A DNA stretch of 64,000 bases from Bdellovibrio sp. (lineage in GTDB: Bacteria; Bdellovibrionota; Bacteriovoracia; Bacteriovoracales; Bacteriovoracaceae). The notes under the pieces are model-generated. The model was not told the DNA's origin, made no database searches, and was given only the letters and a program-made list of their open reading frames with translations. Shown piece after piece: positions 6,495 through 14,244 of the stretch. Position 1 is the stretch's first letter, and each line of letters starts with the position of its first letter. Where the stretch lies: assembly GCA_016187935.1 (NCBI GenBank), contig JACPIU010000026.1, forward strand, positions 310,001 through 374,000, in the 5' to 3' direction. A program made the translations under genes and the position numbers.

Positions 6495-7570
6495 ACCTAT
6501 TTGATGGTGGTCATCCTAGGCGGCCACACTTAAAGGAAGAGAGAGAGATTCCCAGGTTAGTATTAGTTCAAGACGAAGACCTTTCAATAAAAGAGGTCGA
6601 TCTCATATCTGCTAGATGTTCGTGCGCAAGTTTCTTACATAATGGCCCAAGTGAGCATCTTAAACTGGCTGGTGATATTTACATTAACAAGGGAAGGAAA
6701 TACCGCTTCTTAATCTATAGTGCATTCCACAAAGAGGTGCGGCGGGGAAATCTCCTTTTGGGTACAAGCTGGGCGGAAATTATTCAAGTCATAAGTGGTG
6801 AATCTGGTCTGATTAAGTATTGCCACAAAATTGTTTTTGAAGAGACCAGGAACATTGAACTTTATTACGACCTTATCTCTACATCAAAATCAGCGTTACA
6901 ACTGGCCCAAAGTTTAATTTTGAGCATTAAAAAGTGGGAATTAAAATGCCTCCCTAATCACACAAAAAACTGGATCGATGGCCACGAGAGTTATCTGGTA
7001 AAACCAGATTTAACAAATGAAGACTTTCTTAGCGCCTCCACACTAACAGAGGCCTATCGCTCTTGGTTTTTCTTTAAAAAACACAAAATCCGACGGGAAG
7101 AACTAAAGGAACTGTTTCAAAGAAAGCATAATCAAAATAACAAACTGACAACCTTTCTAAGGCATTCGGGAACATCTGGTTACGATTTTATGGTGGCTTT
7201 AGAGCTGTCACTCGATGTCCTCGATTGGAATGAAATTAATCGGCTGAAGGTTAGAAACGTTCCTACAGAGACAGGTTTTATACCAAGATTCGAAAGATAT
7301 GTTTATGACTGCCATACATGGGCCGGGAAAGCACTGCTGAAAAAGCACTTTGATAAATTTATTCGCGATGACGACTTGGAAGGTGTCGGACTTGATTTGA
7401 GGTTTAGCGGGTTGATTACTGCCCTGTACAAGCGGGAGAAGGCTTTTGAAATCGGAGAGCAGGAGTGGATTTGGGATAAGGTAAAAATTGAGGCGACGAA
7501 ATTAAAAGGAGTTATGAACCTAGAAAGACTGTTTTACTCATCGATTTTTTCACAATCTAGGAAAAATTGA
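6479..7570 (+). CDS. unassigned protein lacking its own start; C-terminal part of a putative frameshift fusion
   Basis: The frame is open from just after a TGA at 6476-6478 to a stop at 7568-7570. It has no ATG, GTG or TTG until a GTG at 6737, yet the stretch before that GTG reads as good protein (IPRLVLVQDEDLSIKEVDLI, then LAGDIYINKGRKYRFLIYSAF). The likeliest explanation is entry by -1 frameshift from the upstream ORF, giving 83 + 361 = 444 residues. The first residues after the shift are SQLDLFDGG; QLDLF matches the beta-clamp binding consensus QL(S/D)LF. The rest is mixed alpha/beta with no motif I can name. Alternatives are a disrupted gene or translation from GTG 6737 (277 residues). 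Confidence 0.6.
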   Translation, partial: KKSQLDLFDGGHPRRPHLKEEREIPRLVLVQDEDLSIKEVDLISARCSCASFLHNGPSEHLKLAGDIYINKGRKYRFLIYSAFHKEVRRGNLLLGTSWAEIIQVISGESGLIKYCHKIVFEETRNIELYYDLISTSKSALQLAQSLILSIKKWELKCLPNHTKNWIDGHESYLVKPDLTNEDFLSASTLTEAYRSWFFFKKHKIRREELKELFQRKHNQNNKLTTFLRHSGTSGYDFMVALELSLDVLDWNEINRLKVRNVPTETGFIPRFERYVYDCHTWAGKALLKKHFDKFIRDDDLEGVGLDLRFSGLITALYKREKAFEIGEQEWIWDKVKIEATKLKGVMNLERLFYSSIFSQSRKN

Positions 7571-7609
7571 GTTTTAAGATTCGGCTTAAAATTGTCCGAT
7601 AAGCTTGCT

Positions 7610-8572
7610 ATGAAAAGAAATTTTCAAGAGATGTTAAATAGAATTGAAGATGAAGAGGATAATAATTTTCTCGACCAGATATTTAAGTATCAAGAAGAAT
7701 GTTTGGATGCAGCGAATATTCTTTCTGAAGATTATATTGAATGCAATGAAGGTAATTTATCTGATGTTGAAGAATTGATTCGTAAGATACCTCAAAAGGT
7801 ATTTGTCGCTGACATGAATATTGTTTTTGATTTTATCTTTGTTTTCGCTAAATTTTATGTAGAAATTAAAAAAGATATACCTCGAAATGTAAGAAGTTCT
7901 GTTATCGACAATTTCTTGCAGCTAAACCCGAGTGATATTTTTGTTGTAATGAATGAATTGGCTTTTTTTAGCAAAATTACAGGTGCATTGGGAAATGAAG
8001 ACCCATTTAGCGAAATTGATTTTTTCAAAGACGTACCGCTAGAATTGAGAAGCTCTTGGATAGTTGAAAAACAAATAGATAGTATGATTGAAAATGGTCT
8101 GATTTTAAAAACTCAAGAGTTGGAGGAAGAGATTGAACATTGTATTGATTTTTTAACTTATTGCTCAACTATGCATGGCGTATCCAAGAAAAATGTAGCC
8201 GAAATTAGAAAGAATTTCAATAATTACATTAGCTTTGGTAGTGATTCCAGCCGTGAGCTTACCTCCCAACTAAAAAGTAAGAAGATTAATTTTAAATGCA
8301 ATAATGAAATGTTCTTTATTCTCTATTTTTCAAGTGTCTTTGAGTTAGTCTATGGAATGCGTCGAAACGAATCTTATGAATTGATGTCAGCCCTTTATGA
8401 TTTAATTATTAATCCCAATGACCCACTTGTGGATTCCGAAAATAAAGAAGAATTAATTAAAAAAAGGATCAAGAGAACTTTTGGCCCAAAAGCGATGTCG
8501 GGAAATTCTGATGTAAAGAAGATAAGGGCTATCGCAAAGATTCGAGTGAGATCACTAAAGCTCATAAAATGA
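7610..8572 (+). CDS. unassigned acidic helical protein
   Basis: 320 residues from the ATG at 7610; a TTG at 7592 is an alternative start, and neither has a good ribosome site. The protein is acidic and mostly helical in its first two thirds, with a strongly basic C-terminus (KKRIKRTFGPKA..., VKKIRAIAKIRVRSLKLIK) that could bind nucleic acid. No catalytic motif is visible and I do not recognise the family. It follows the putative frameshift gene by about 40 bases and precedes the replication gene, so it may belong to the replication or maintenance module of the island. Confidence 0.6.
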   Translation: MKRNFQEMLNRIEDEEDNNFLDQIFKYQEECLDAANILSEDYIECNEGNLSDVEELIRKIPQKVFVADMNIVFDFIFVFAKFYVEIKKDIPRNVRSSVIDNFLQLNPSDIFVVMNELAFFSKITGALGNEDPFSEIDFFKDVPLELRSSWIVEKQIDSMIENGLILKTQELEEEIEHCIDFLTYCSTMHGVSKKNVAEIRKNFNNYISFGSDSSRELTSQLKSKKINFKCNNEMFFILYFSSVFELVYGMRRNESYELMSALYDLIINPNDPLVDSENKEELIKKRIKRTFGPKAMSGNSDVKKIRAIAKIRVRSLKLIK

Positions 8573-8578
8573 AATTAA

Positions 8579-8616
8579 GGGGACTGTGAAATCAATTTCA
8601 CAAAGACTTTGTCCCC
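8579..8616. promoter_or_regulatory. nested hairpin with TGTGAAAT/ATTTCACA palindrome upstream of rep
   Basis: An outer dyad GGGGAC (8579-8584) and GTCCCC (8611-8616) encloses a perfect palindrome, TGTGAAAT at 8585-8592 and ATTTCACA at 8595-8602. The inner arms are identical to those at 3890-3906. The element lies between an unassigned gene and rep, about 185 bases before the rep start, and could be a replication origin, an operator, or both. Confidence 0.5.
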
Positions 8617-8800
8617 CAAATTAGCGGGACCGTTTTATCCAAAAATAAAAAACTTTGGACCTGTTGTTTATTCCTAGAAATCGCTATGAATAGAAAATTA
8701 CTTTGGTAGTAATGCTCTATAAGAGCAAGCGTACTTTTGATAAGTGAATTGGACCCGTATTGGATACGAAATAGGAAGAACTGCATACAATGGAGGAAAT

Positions 8801-9868
8801 ATGATAGATACGATTGAGATAGAAGGGGTCGCGCCGAGAGCAGTCATTGATCAATTGCAGATGGCGATGCTTGAACACGATGGTGATGAGGGTGCCGTTG
8901 TCAAAATGAAACAATGGCGATTCCATGGAAACTGCAAAAAAGTGCAGACGATTAATCAAGAGGGCAAATTCCTAGAGATCAGGTTTAATAACGAAGGGGA
9001 AGTCCCTCCAGAATTTGAAAACTGTCTTATTATTCGCACCCACCTAAGTCAGTTTAAAACATTTAATAATTTTTTAAACTGGGCTGAACGGTTCCGACCA
9101 CAAGAGAATTGGATATGGTTATTTAATAATTTCAAAATAAAAAGGATGGATTTGGCTATCGATATTCCTTTTAGATGCGAAACAGTTGCAAAATCATTGC
9201 ATAGGCCAGGTGTAAGAATTGTTGAACGTTTTAAAGGAAAACAAAAAAGCAAAAAATTTAGCAAACGTAACAGAGACCATGAATATGCATTCCCTCCTGA
9301 AGATATTAGACCAGGATTTACTTACTACTGGGGCTGTCGCCCTGAGGTCATGCTGTGTTATGAAAGAGAACTTGAGATTCTAGATGTAGATGGACGTGTT
9401 AAAAGAATATTAGGCTGTAGAATTGAAATGAGATATACAAAACCGTCCAAGGTTCCAGTTAAGAACTTTTTCGATGTTGAAGCGTATCTGAACTTTAATC
9501 CGTATTCAAAAATTACAACCAATGAAATGAAGCTAACACAGCTGTATCCTGCAAAGCCGGCAATTCAGAGACTCATTAATGGATTCATCGCAAGAGTTGA
9601 CGAGATAGGTTTTAGTCAGGCGAGAAAAGAATATAGCGTCGATAGCACATACATAAAAAAGATTGGTCCATACTTTGGAACTGTTGAATCGATTGATCTC
9701 AAGGGTATGTATGACCAAAGCATATTGAATTTTTTTGGAGATACACCCTTTATTCCTATTCATTGTGATTCAGTGCGAATCGAAAACCCGGATAAAGATG
9801 ATTCAGCATGGAGACCTTTAATGATGGGAGCGGATGAGGGATATTCGTTTCCTGGGCAAAATTTATAG
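8801..9868 (+). CDS. replication initiation protein, Rep_trans/RstA-like
   Basis: 355 residues from the ATG at 8801, which is preceded by GGAGGAAAT; the frame continues upstream to 8744 but without a ribosome site. The architecture resembles the Rep_trans family (phage CTX RstA, Gram-positive plasmid Rep and ICE initiators): an N-terminal beta-rich part, the signature IKRMDLAIDIP at about residues 114-124, a YYWGCRPEVMLCYERE segment and an IEMRYTK strand. Such initiators nick the double-strand origin with a tyrosine and start rolling-circle replication. Tyrosines in the central region are candidates, but I cannot say which. The presence of rep in an integrated element implies replication after excision. 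Confidence 0.7.
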   Translation: MIDTIEIEGVAPRAVIDQLQMAMLEHDGDEGAVVKMKQWRFHGNCKKVQTINQEGKFLEIRFNNEGEVPPEFENCLIIRTHLSQFKTFNNFLNWAERFRPQENWIWLFNNFKIKRMDLAIDIPFRCETVAKSLHRPGVRIVERFKGKQKSKKFSKRNRDHEYAFPPEDIRPGFTYYWGCRPEVMLCYERELEILDVDGRVKRILGCRIEMRYTKPSKVPVKNFFDVEAYLNFNPYSKITTNEMKLTQLYPAKPAIQRLINGFIARVDEIGFSQARKEYSVDSTYIKKIGPYFGTVESIDLKGMYDQSILNFFGDTPFIPIHCDSVRIENPDKDDSAWRPLMMGADEGYSFPGQNL

Positions 9869-10043
9869 ATGCTATAAGATTAATATTTTTGTTTAAAGTT
9901 TACCAACAAGCAAATTTCATACGAACCATCCTTCTTCGTCTTTAAAATGTTTTACGGCTGGTTTAAGAAATATCTACGTTTGGTTGTATTGGGAATTTAA
10001 ATACTTTTTTGTTTTAGTCATAACCGATGACATTGGACGCTCT

Positions 10044-10289
10044 ATGAAAAATATATCTTTCCTTAGCAATACCTTGAGCGGTTTGAATAATAGTGATAGA
10101 CAGCTGAAGCTCTTTTATAGTCAACAAATATGGCGCATCGAAGAAGTCGCCGAGTTTCTGCGTGTTTCCGTTGGACATGTGTACAACTTGGCTTCAAGAC
10201 GAGAAATCCCGTTTAGAAAGAAAGGTGGCAAGTTGTTCTTTTTTCCCTCTGAAATTCTGAAATGGATCGATGAAGGAGTTAAAGAATGA
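10044..10289 (+). CDS. excisionase-like HTH protein
   Basis: 81 residues from the ATG at 10044; a TTG at 9984 would add 20 hydrophobic residues that do not fit the family. The C-terminal half is a MerR/excisionase-type HTH (WRIEEVAEFLRVSVGHVYNL, then REIPFRKKGGKLFFFPSEILKWID), the helix_turn_helix_17 or DNA-binding excisionase layout. It overlaps the integrase start by 4 bases (ATGA), indicating translational coupling. Its likely role is directing the integrase toward excision, or repressing it. Confidence 0.8.
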   Translation: MKNISFLSNTLSGLNNSDRQLKLFYSQQIWRIEEVAEFLRVSVGHVYNLASRREIPFRKKGGKLFFFPSEILKWIDEGVKE

Positions 10290-11518
10290 AAGAGAAATCA
10301 CAGCGTTATCTTACGCTTAAGCACCACCCAGGTATCCGAAAGGATACAACAAGCAATTCATACGTTGTCACGAAAAGTTTTAAAGGTAAGCGTTACTATG
10401 AATCCTTTGATGGCCTTCGTGATGCGGCTGAATGGAAAAATAGTTTTAACCCAAATGTGCCAGCGTTTAAATTAACTCATGGCCTTAACACTAGAGTGAT
10501 TGAATTGAATGGGCGAGATCGTGGTATGAATTTTGAGAAAGCTTGGCTTTTGTATCTACAAATCAAAGTCGCGACTCTTGAGCAATCTACTATCGATTTC
10601 ATAAAAAAATATACTGAGTTTTTTTTCACGCTTGGCCCAATGAATATGGCTCACATTTTTCCAGAGATTATTGATGAGGTTGTGAATAGCAAAAAGCAAA
10701 AGGCGATTCTGACTAATAGTAGGCGGATGAACTTTGACCACCCTCTTACCCAGCTCAGAGCATTTTTTAATTGGTATCAGGAAAATTACGATTTCAGTTT
10801 TAGAAACCCAGTACTCAAACGTCATTTCTCCATGGGGATGATCAAGAAACCGGTCGAGCGAAATAAAAAGATGATGCCAGATGAGGTAAATCTTTTCTTC
10901 TCTGCACTTCCTGATTTCTACCGAGATTTTGCTATAGTTCAATTCTACTTAGCTAGTCGGGTATCAGAAGTGGCCGGGCTTCAATTCTCAAGCATTGATT
11001 TTAAAAATAGCTCAATTCTTGTGATGCATGTAGTTGTCTGGGATCACTGTAAACGATTCATGCAGCTCAGGCCTTACACAAAAAATAAGGCGGTTCGGTA
11101 CTGCCACATGAATGAAACCCTTGAGACAATACTCAGGCGGCGTTTAACGGCCAAAGCAAGCGGTTCTGATTACGTTTTTCATGACGATGGTGGCGCACTG
11201 TCATATAGATCAATTCAGCACGCCTATAACAGGGCGCTAAAGAAATGCGGTTTGTCTGATAAGTATTCAAGCACCCACATCATGCGACACACAATGGCAA
11301 CCATCACGCGACTTGTAACAGGTAGCTTAGATGCCACTCAAGCTGTCACTGGCCACAAGGATTCAAAACTTGTTCAGCACTATGCAAGCGTTCCAGAAGG
11401 GGCGCAGAAAAATGCGGTGATACAAGTGGAGGCATACATGAAAAAATCTCAGGCGTGCGAGCAACTGCGAGCAAATCAAAATTTTCAGGAAGGAAATTTT
11501 GTAGTTTCAGGAAGATAG
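10286..11518 (+). CDS. tyrosine recombinase integrase of the island
   Basis: 410 residues. The catalytic domain shows Arg in YLASRVSEVAGLQ (about residue 223), the HxxR box in STHIMRHTMAT (about 328-334), the conserved His in TGHKDSKLVQ (about 356) and the nucleophile Tyr in QHYASVPEGA (about 365). An N-terminal arm-binding region and a SAM-like core-binding domain precede it (EKAWLLYLQIK...). The gene points at, and stops 9 bases from, the tRNA-Ser 3' end, the standard arrangement for an integrase that uses that tRNA gene as attB. The C-terminal tail after the tyrosine is about 45 residues long. Confidence 0.93.
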   Translation: MKEKSQRYLTLKHHPGIRKDTTSNSYVVTKSFKGKRYYESFDGLRDAAEWKNSFNPNVPAFKLTHGLNTRVIELNGRDRGMNFEKAWLLYLQIKVATLEQSTIDFIKKYTEFFFTLGPMNMAHIFPEIIDEVVNSKKQKAILTNSRRMNFDHPLTQLRAFFNWYQENYDFSFRNPVLKRHFSMGMIKKPVERNKKMMPDEVNLFFSALPDFYRDFAIVQFYLASRVSEVAGLQFSSIDFKNSSILVMHVVVWDHCKRFMQLRPYTKNKAVRYCHMNETLETILRRRLTAKASGSDYVFHDDGGALSYRSIQHAYNRALKKCGLSDKYSSTHIMRHTMATITRLVTGSLDATQAVTGHKDSKLVQHYASVPEGAQKNAVIQVEAYMKKSQACEQLRANQNFQEGNFVVSGR

Positions 11519-11526
11519 AGATTAAA

Positions 11527-11575
11527 TGGCGGAGAACAAGGGATTCGAACCCTCGAACGGTTGCCCGTTACATGC
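11527..11575. other. probable attachment site (right end) within tRNA-Ser 3' half
   Basis: Tyrosine integrases encoded next to a tRNA gene usually recombine within its 3' half or T-loop, restoring an intact tRNA. Here the integrase side of the junction is the CCA end at 11527. The exact core cannot be defined without the left end. Confidence 0.45.
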
Positions 11576-11614
11576 TTTCCAAGCATGCGCCTTCGACCAC
11601 TCGGCCAATTCTCC
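11527..11614 (-). tRNA. tRNA-Ser (GGA)
   Basis: 88 bases on the minus strand. The acceptor stem GGAGAAT pairs with GTTCTCC, the anticodon stem is CATGC/GCATG with loop TTGGAAA (anticodon GGA), a long variable arm follows (AACGGGCAACCGTT), and the T-arm is AGGGTTCGAATCCCT. The discriminator G and CCA are encoded. A long variable arm and GGA anticodon identify tRNA-Ser reading UCC/UCU. It is the integration target of the neighbouring island. Confidence 0.96.
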
Positions 11615-11686
11615 GCATTTTAGAAACTTAAATAGCTCAACAAAGTATCATAGGAACAAATGTGAGTCTAGGTAACGTGAGTGATA

Positions 11687-12148
11687 CTAACGATAAAAAT
11701 TACGTTGTTCCCGAAAAAAACGGCTGAGAATTTTAGAGCAATCAAATTCCAATAGACCACCTTTCACAGCGAAGCGATGATTCAATCTTGTATCATTATG
11801 CACATGATACCCGAGTCCTAAGGCGCCGCCCTTCGGATCATAGGCGCCAAAGACAAGTTGTGCTATTCGGGCCTGTCCCATGGCTGCCAGACACATTGCG
11901 CAAGGCTCCAGTGTTACATAAACTGTAGAGCCCATAAGACGCCAAGCTTTTTCGCATTGGGCGGCTTCTCTGATGGCCAATATTTCAGCATGACCGCACG
12001 GGTCAAAATCCTGCTCTTTTGTATTGTAGCGTGAACTGAGAATTTTCCCTTCCGCTGAAACGACTAGAGCACCAACGGGAACTTCATTGAATCTGTAGGC
12101 GATCTCCGCTTGTTCTAGGGCGAGTTTCATAAACCAAATATCATCCAT
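11687..12148 (-). CDS. tadA: tRNA-specific adenosine deaminase TadA
   Basis: 153 residues, the normal length. The zinc-dependent deaminase signature is complete: HAE at residues 53-55 (His ligand and proton-shuttling Glu) and PCAMC at 82-86 (Cys83, Cys86). TadA converts A34 to inosine in tRNA-Arg(ACG), allowing it to read CGU, CGC and CGA. It overlaps the preceding PilZ-like gene by 8 bases, so translation is coupled. The substrate tRNA-Arg(ACG) gene lies 770 bases upstream on the same strand. Confidence 0.96.
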   Translation of the reverse strand: MDDIWFMKLALEQAEIAYRFNEVPVGALVVSAEGKILSSRYNTKEQDFDPCGHAEILAIREAAQCEKAWRLMGSTVYVTLEPCAMCLAAMGQARIAQLVFGAYDPKGGALGLGYHVHNDTRLNHRFAVKGGLLEFDCSKILSRFFREQRNFYR

Positions 12149-12857
12149 TCAAAACCTTCTTAAACTTATGTTCATTTTTCAATTGTGCTGTCTGTTTCCA
12201 GAATCGCCGGATTTCTTGATATATGGGAAACGCATTTTGTGGAAACTGAACTCCGTAGATGGATGGTCTTCCTGGAATGCCTTGGCGATTAGAAATAATT
12301 TTAACAGTACTTTTGACCGCCTTATCAGCAAGATCGATTTCGAGATTGAATTCAGAACCGGTCTGAAAATTTGCAAAACTATGGACGCAAGCAGCTTTTC
12401 TTCGAATGTCTGCAATTCGACACTCAATAAGAGTTCCGTCTTCGAGAATAATTTTACCCTTGAGATCAGTTCGATAGCGAAAATCATACTCCCACCAATT
12501 TACGCGAGGGTAATATATAGGCGAAGCTAAGAAATAATTAACAATTAAGAAAGCAATCAATAACAAGAGACCCATAATTCCAAGCCATGGTTTCATCCAG
12601 AAAGCTGTAAGAACATCAATCAAAATAAGTGCAAAAAAAATAAGTCCAAAAGTCCAGTAAGTGTAATAGAGCTTTTTAAGTGTCAGATGGCAGAAGATAG
12701 CGATTATTGACAGGAGATAGAATCTGAAAAATGGAAATCCGTTGGTGTGAACGATAATTCCTTTGATGAGCATAAAAATGAGCAGACCCAGCAGAAGGCC
12801 ATTGATGAATCTTTTTAGATATACAATATTTTCGTCGCGCTTAATTTTTTGCAACAT
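12141..12857 (-). CDS. membrane protein with PilZ-like C-terminal domain
   Basis: 238 residues with four hydrophobic segments in the first 115 (for example INGLLLGLLIFMLIKGIIV and WLGIMGLLLLIAFLIVNYFL). The cytoplasmic tail, about residues 125-225, resembles a PilZ domain: it starts with YDFRYRTDLKGKI, has DIRRKAACVH where cyclic-di-GMP-binding PilZ proteins carry D/NxSxxG, and ends with a YGVQFP strand. The second motif is degenerate, so nucleotide binding is doubtful. It sits upstream of and overlapping tadA. Confidence 0.65.
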   Translation of the reverse strand: MLQKIKRDENIVYLKRFINGLLLGLLIFMLIKGIIVHTNGFPFFRFYLLSIIAIFCHLTLKKLYYTYWTFGLIFFALILIDVLTAFWMKPWLGIMGLLLLIAFLIVNYFLASPIYYPRVNWWEYDFRYRTDLKGKIILEDGTLIECRIADIRRKAACVHSFANFQTGSEFNLEIDLADKAVKSTVKIISNRQGIPGRPSIYGVQFPQNAFPIYQEIRRFWKQTAQLKNEHKFKKVLNG

Positions 12858-12917
12858 GGGACCTCTTTAATTTAAGTCTAAATGAAAATTGAATGTATTA
12901 AAAAGAATAAAAAGAAG

Positions 12918-12994
12918 TGGCGCAACCGACAGGAGTCGAACCTGTGACCTCTTGATTCGTAGTCAAGTGCTCTATCCAGCTGAGCTACGATTGC
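12918..12994 (-). tRNA. tRNA-Arg (ACG)
   Basis: 77 bases on the minus strand. The acceptor stem GCAATCG pairs with CGGTTGC, the D-arm region is AGCTCAGCTGGATAGAGC, the anticodon stem is CTTGA/TCAAG with loop CTACGAA (anticodon ACG), and the T-arm is ACAGGTTCGACTCCTGT. CCA is encoded. This is the tRNA whose A34 is the substrate of TadA, encoded nearby. Confidence 0.96.
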
Positions 12995-13089
12995 GTGTAC
13001 TTAACCAATATGAACATATTATTAGATAAAAAGTTAAAGAAACACAAGAAGAGATCTTCCATGAGATGATTTGCGGCGCGTTATTGAGA

Positions 13090-14154
13090 CTAAGTTGGGC
13101 GATACTCCCTCTGTATTTTCTCAGCGTATGGATAAAGAAAGAGACCCTTTTCGGTTATTAGTCCCGAAACGAGGTGATGAGGAGTGACATCAAATGCAGG
13201 ATTGCGGACTTTCATTTTTTCAGGTGCCGTCCTTCGGTTCCCAAAGTGGCAGACTTCCTCTGGACCTCTTTCTTCAATTTTGATTTCCTTACCTGTCGGA
13301 GTAGTTAAGTCTATCGTTGAGAAAGGACATGCAACATAGAAAGGTATATTAAAATATTTGGCCAAAATCGCGACTCCAAGAGTTCCAATTTTATTTGCAA
13401 CATCACCATTAGCAGCGACTCGGTCAGCGCCAACAATTGCCATGTCAATAAGGCCCTGACTCATGATATGTGCAGCCATATTGTCTGTAATAAGAGTCAC
13501 ATCCACTCCCGCCTGCATCAATTCCCATGAGGTTAAGCGTGATCCTTGCAATAGTGGTCTTGTTTCGTCGGAATACACCTGAAGCTTGATTCCTTGCTCG
13601 TGAGCGAGATAAATGGGTGCCAGAGCTGTGCCTAATTCACTAACAGCTAACGCGCCGGCATTACAGTGAGTTAAAATGCCCATTCCGCTTTTAATTAAAG
13701 AAAGACCATTTTCACCGATATTTCTACACAATTTTTTGTCTTCCTCGTGAATCAAAATCGCTTCCTTTTCCAATAAGCTACATAGAGTAGAAACATTTTT
13801 TTCAGTGCTTTTGATGGCAGCATCAAGCATGCGCTTAAGGGCCCATTTTAAGTTCACAGCAGTAGGTCGCGAGCTATCTAAATAGTCTGCCAATTTAGTG
13901 AGTTCAAGGATAAAATTTTCATGGGTGATCTTTGTCTTTCTATTTAAAATATTTCTTGCACCTACGAAAAGTCCATAGGCTCCTGCAACGCCTATGGCTG
14001 GAGCCCCACGTACTTTTAACATTTTTATAGAATGCCATACTTGCTCAACAGTCGTTTGCTCTTCAAATACGATTTCATTTGGCAATTGTGTTTGATCAAG
14101 AAAAATCAATCGGCCATTCTCATATGACACACTTCTGGGAATATTGCGATTCAT
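13090..14154 (-). CDS. mtnA: S-methyl-5-thioribose-1-phosphate isomerase
   Basis: 354 residues, the normal length. Family marks are VRGAPAIG at 48-55, the catalytic Cys164 in GILTHCNAGALA, DNMAAHIM, and GADRVAANGDVANKIGT with Asp244. The enzyme converts methylthioribose-1-phosphate to the ribulose form in methionine salvage. No other salvage gene is adjacent. The start follows an AGAGGA ribosome site. It diverges from the SulP gene with about 90 bases between starts. Relation to eIF2B-alpha proteins is general to the fold; the catalytic residues favour MtnA. Confidence 0.95.
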   Translation of the reverse strand: MNRNIPRSVSYENGRLIFLDQTQLPNEIVFEEQTTVEQVWHSIKMLKVRGAPAIGVAGAYGLFVGARNILNRKTKITHENFILELTKLADYLDSSRPTAVNLKWALKRMLDAAIKSTEKNVSTLCSLLEKEAILIHEEDKKLCRNIGENGLSLIKSGMGILTHCNAGALAVSELGTALAPIYLAHEQGIKLQVYSDETRPLLQGSRLTSWELMQAGVDVTLITDNMAAHIMSQGLIDMAIVGADRVAANGDVANKIGTLGVAILAKYFNIPFYVACPFSTIDLTTPTGKEIKIEERGPEEVCHFGNRRTAPEKMKVRNPAFDVTPHHLVSGLITEKGLFLYPYAEKIQREYRPT

Positions 14155-14244
14155 AACTATCCTCTAGAAAAAATTTTCCAAATTTTCCTATAGCTCTGTA
14201 TACTGGAGACCATTAGGATAGAAAAGCAATTTTGCGATAAAGCT

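Larger units (their letters stand above)
1..11527. mobile_element. tRNA-Ser-integrated genomic island, left end outside the window
   Basis: The right end is well defined: a tyrosine integrase gene stops 9 bases before the encoded CCA end of a tRNA-Ser gene, with an excisionase-like gene overlapping the integrase start. Inside lie a replication initiator-like gene, a serine recombinase, a Xre-like regulator, a Xre/RES module, a caspase-like peptidase and several unassigned proteins, typical of an integrative element with variable cargo. No structural phage gene and no conjugation gene is visible, so it could be a satellite, an integrative plasmid or the right part of a larger ICE or prophage. 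I found no second copy of the tRNA 3' end inside the window, so the left attachment site should be beyond position 1. Confidence 0.75.

Noticed and set aside
7568-7612. Second frameshift joining the fusion frame to the gene at 7610
   Set aside because: There is no slippery run at the stop and the following ORF has plausible starts of its own.
8598-8959. Minus-strand ORFs of 62 and 80 codons around the rep start
   Set aside because: They overlap the palindrome and rep, with no ribosome site and no protein-like composition.
1-11500. Search for a left attachment repeat of the tRNA-Ser 3' end
   Set aside because: No copy resembling the T-arm and acceptor end was seen inside the window, so the left end was placed outside.
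12168-12530. 120-codon ORF on the plus strand
   Set aside because: Antisense to the PilZ-like gene, whose membrane segments and domain are evident.
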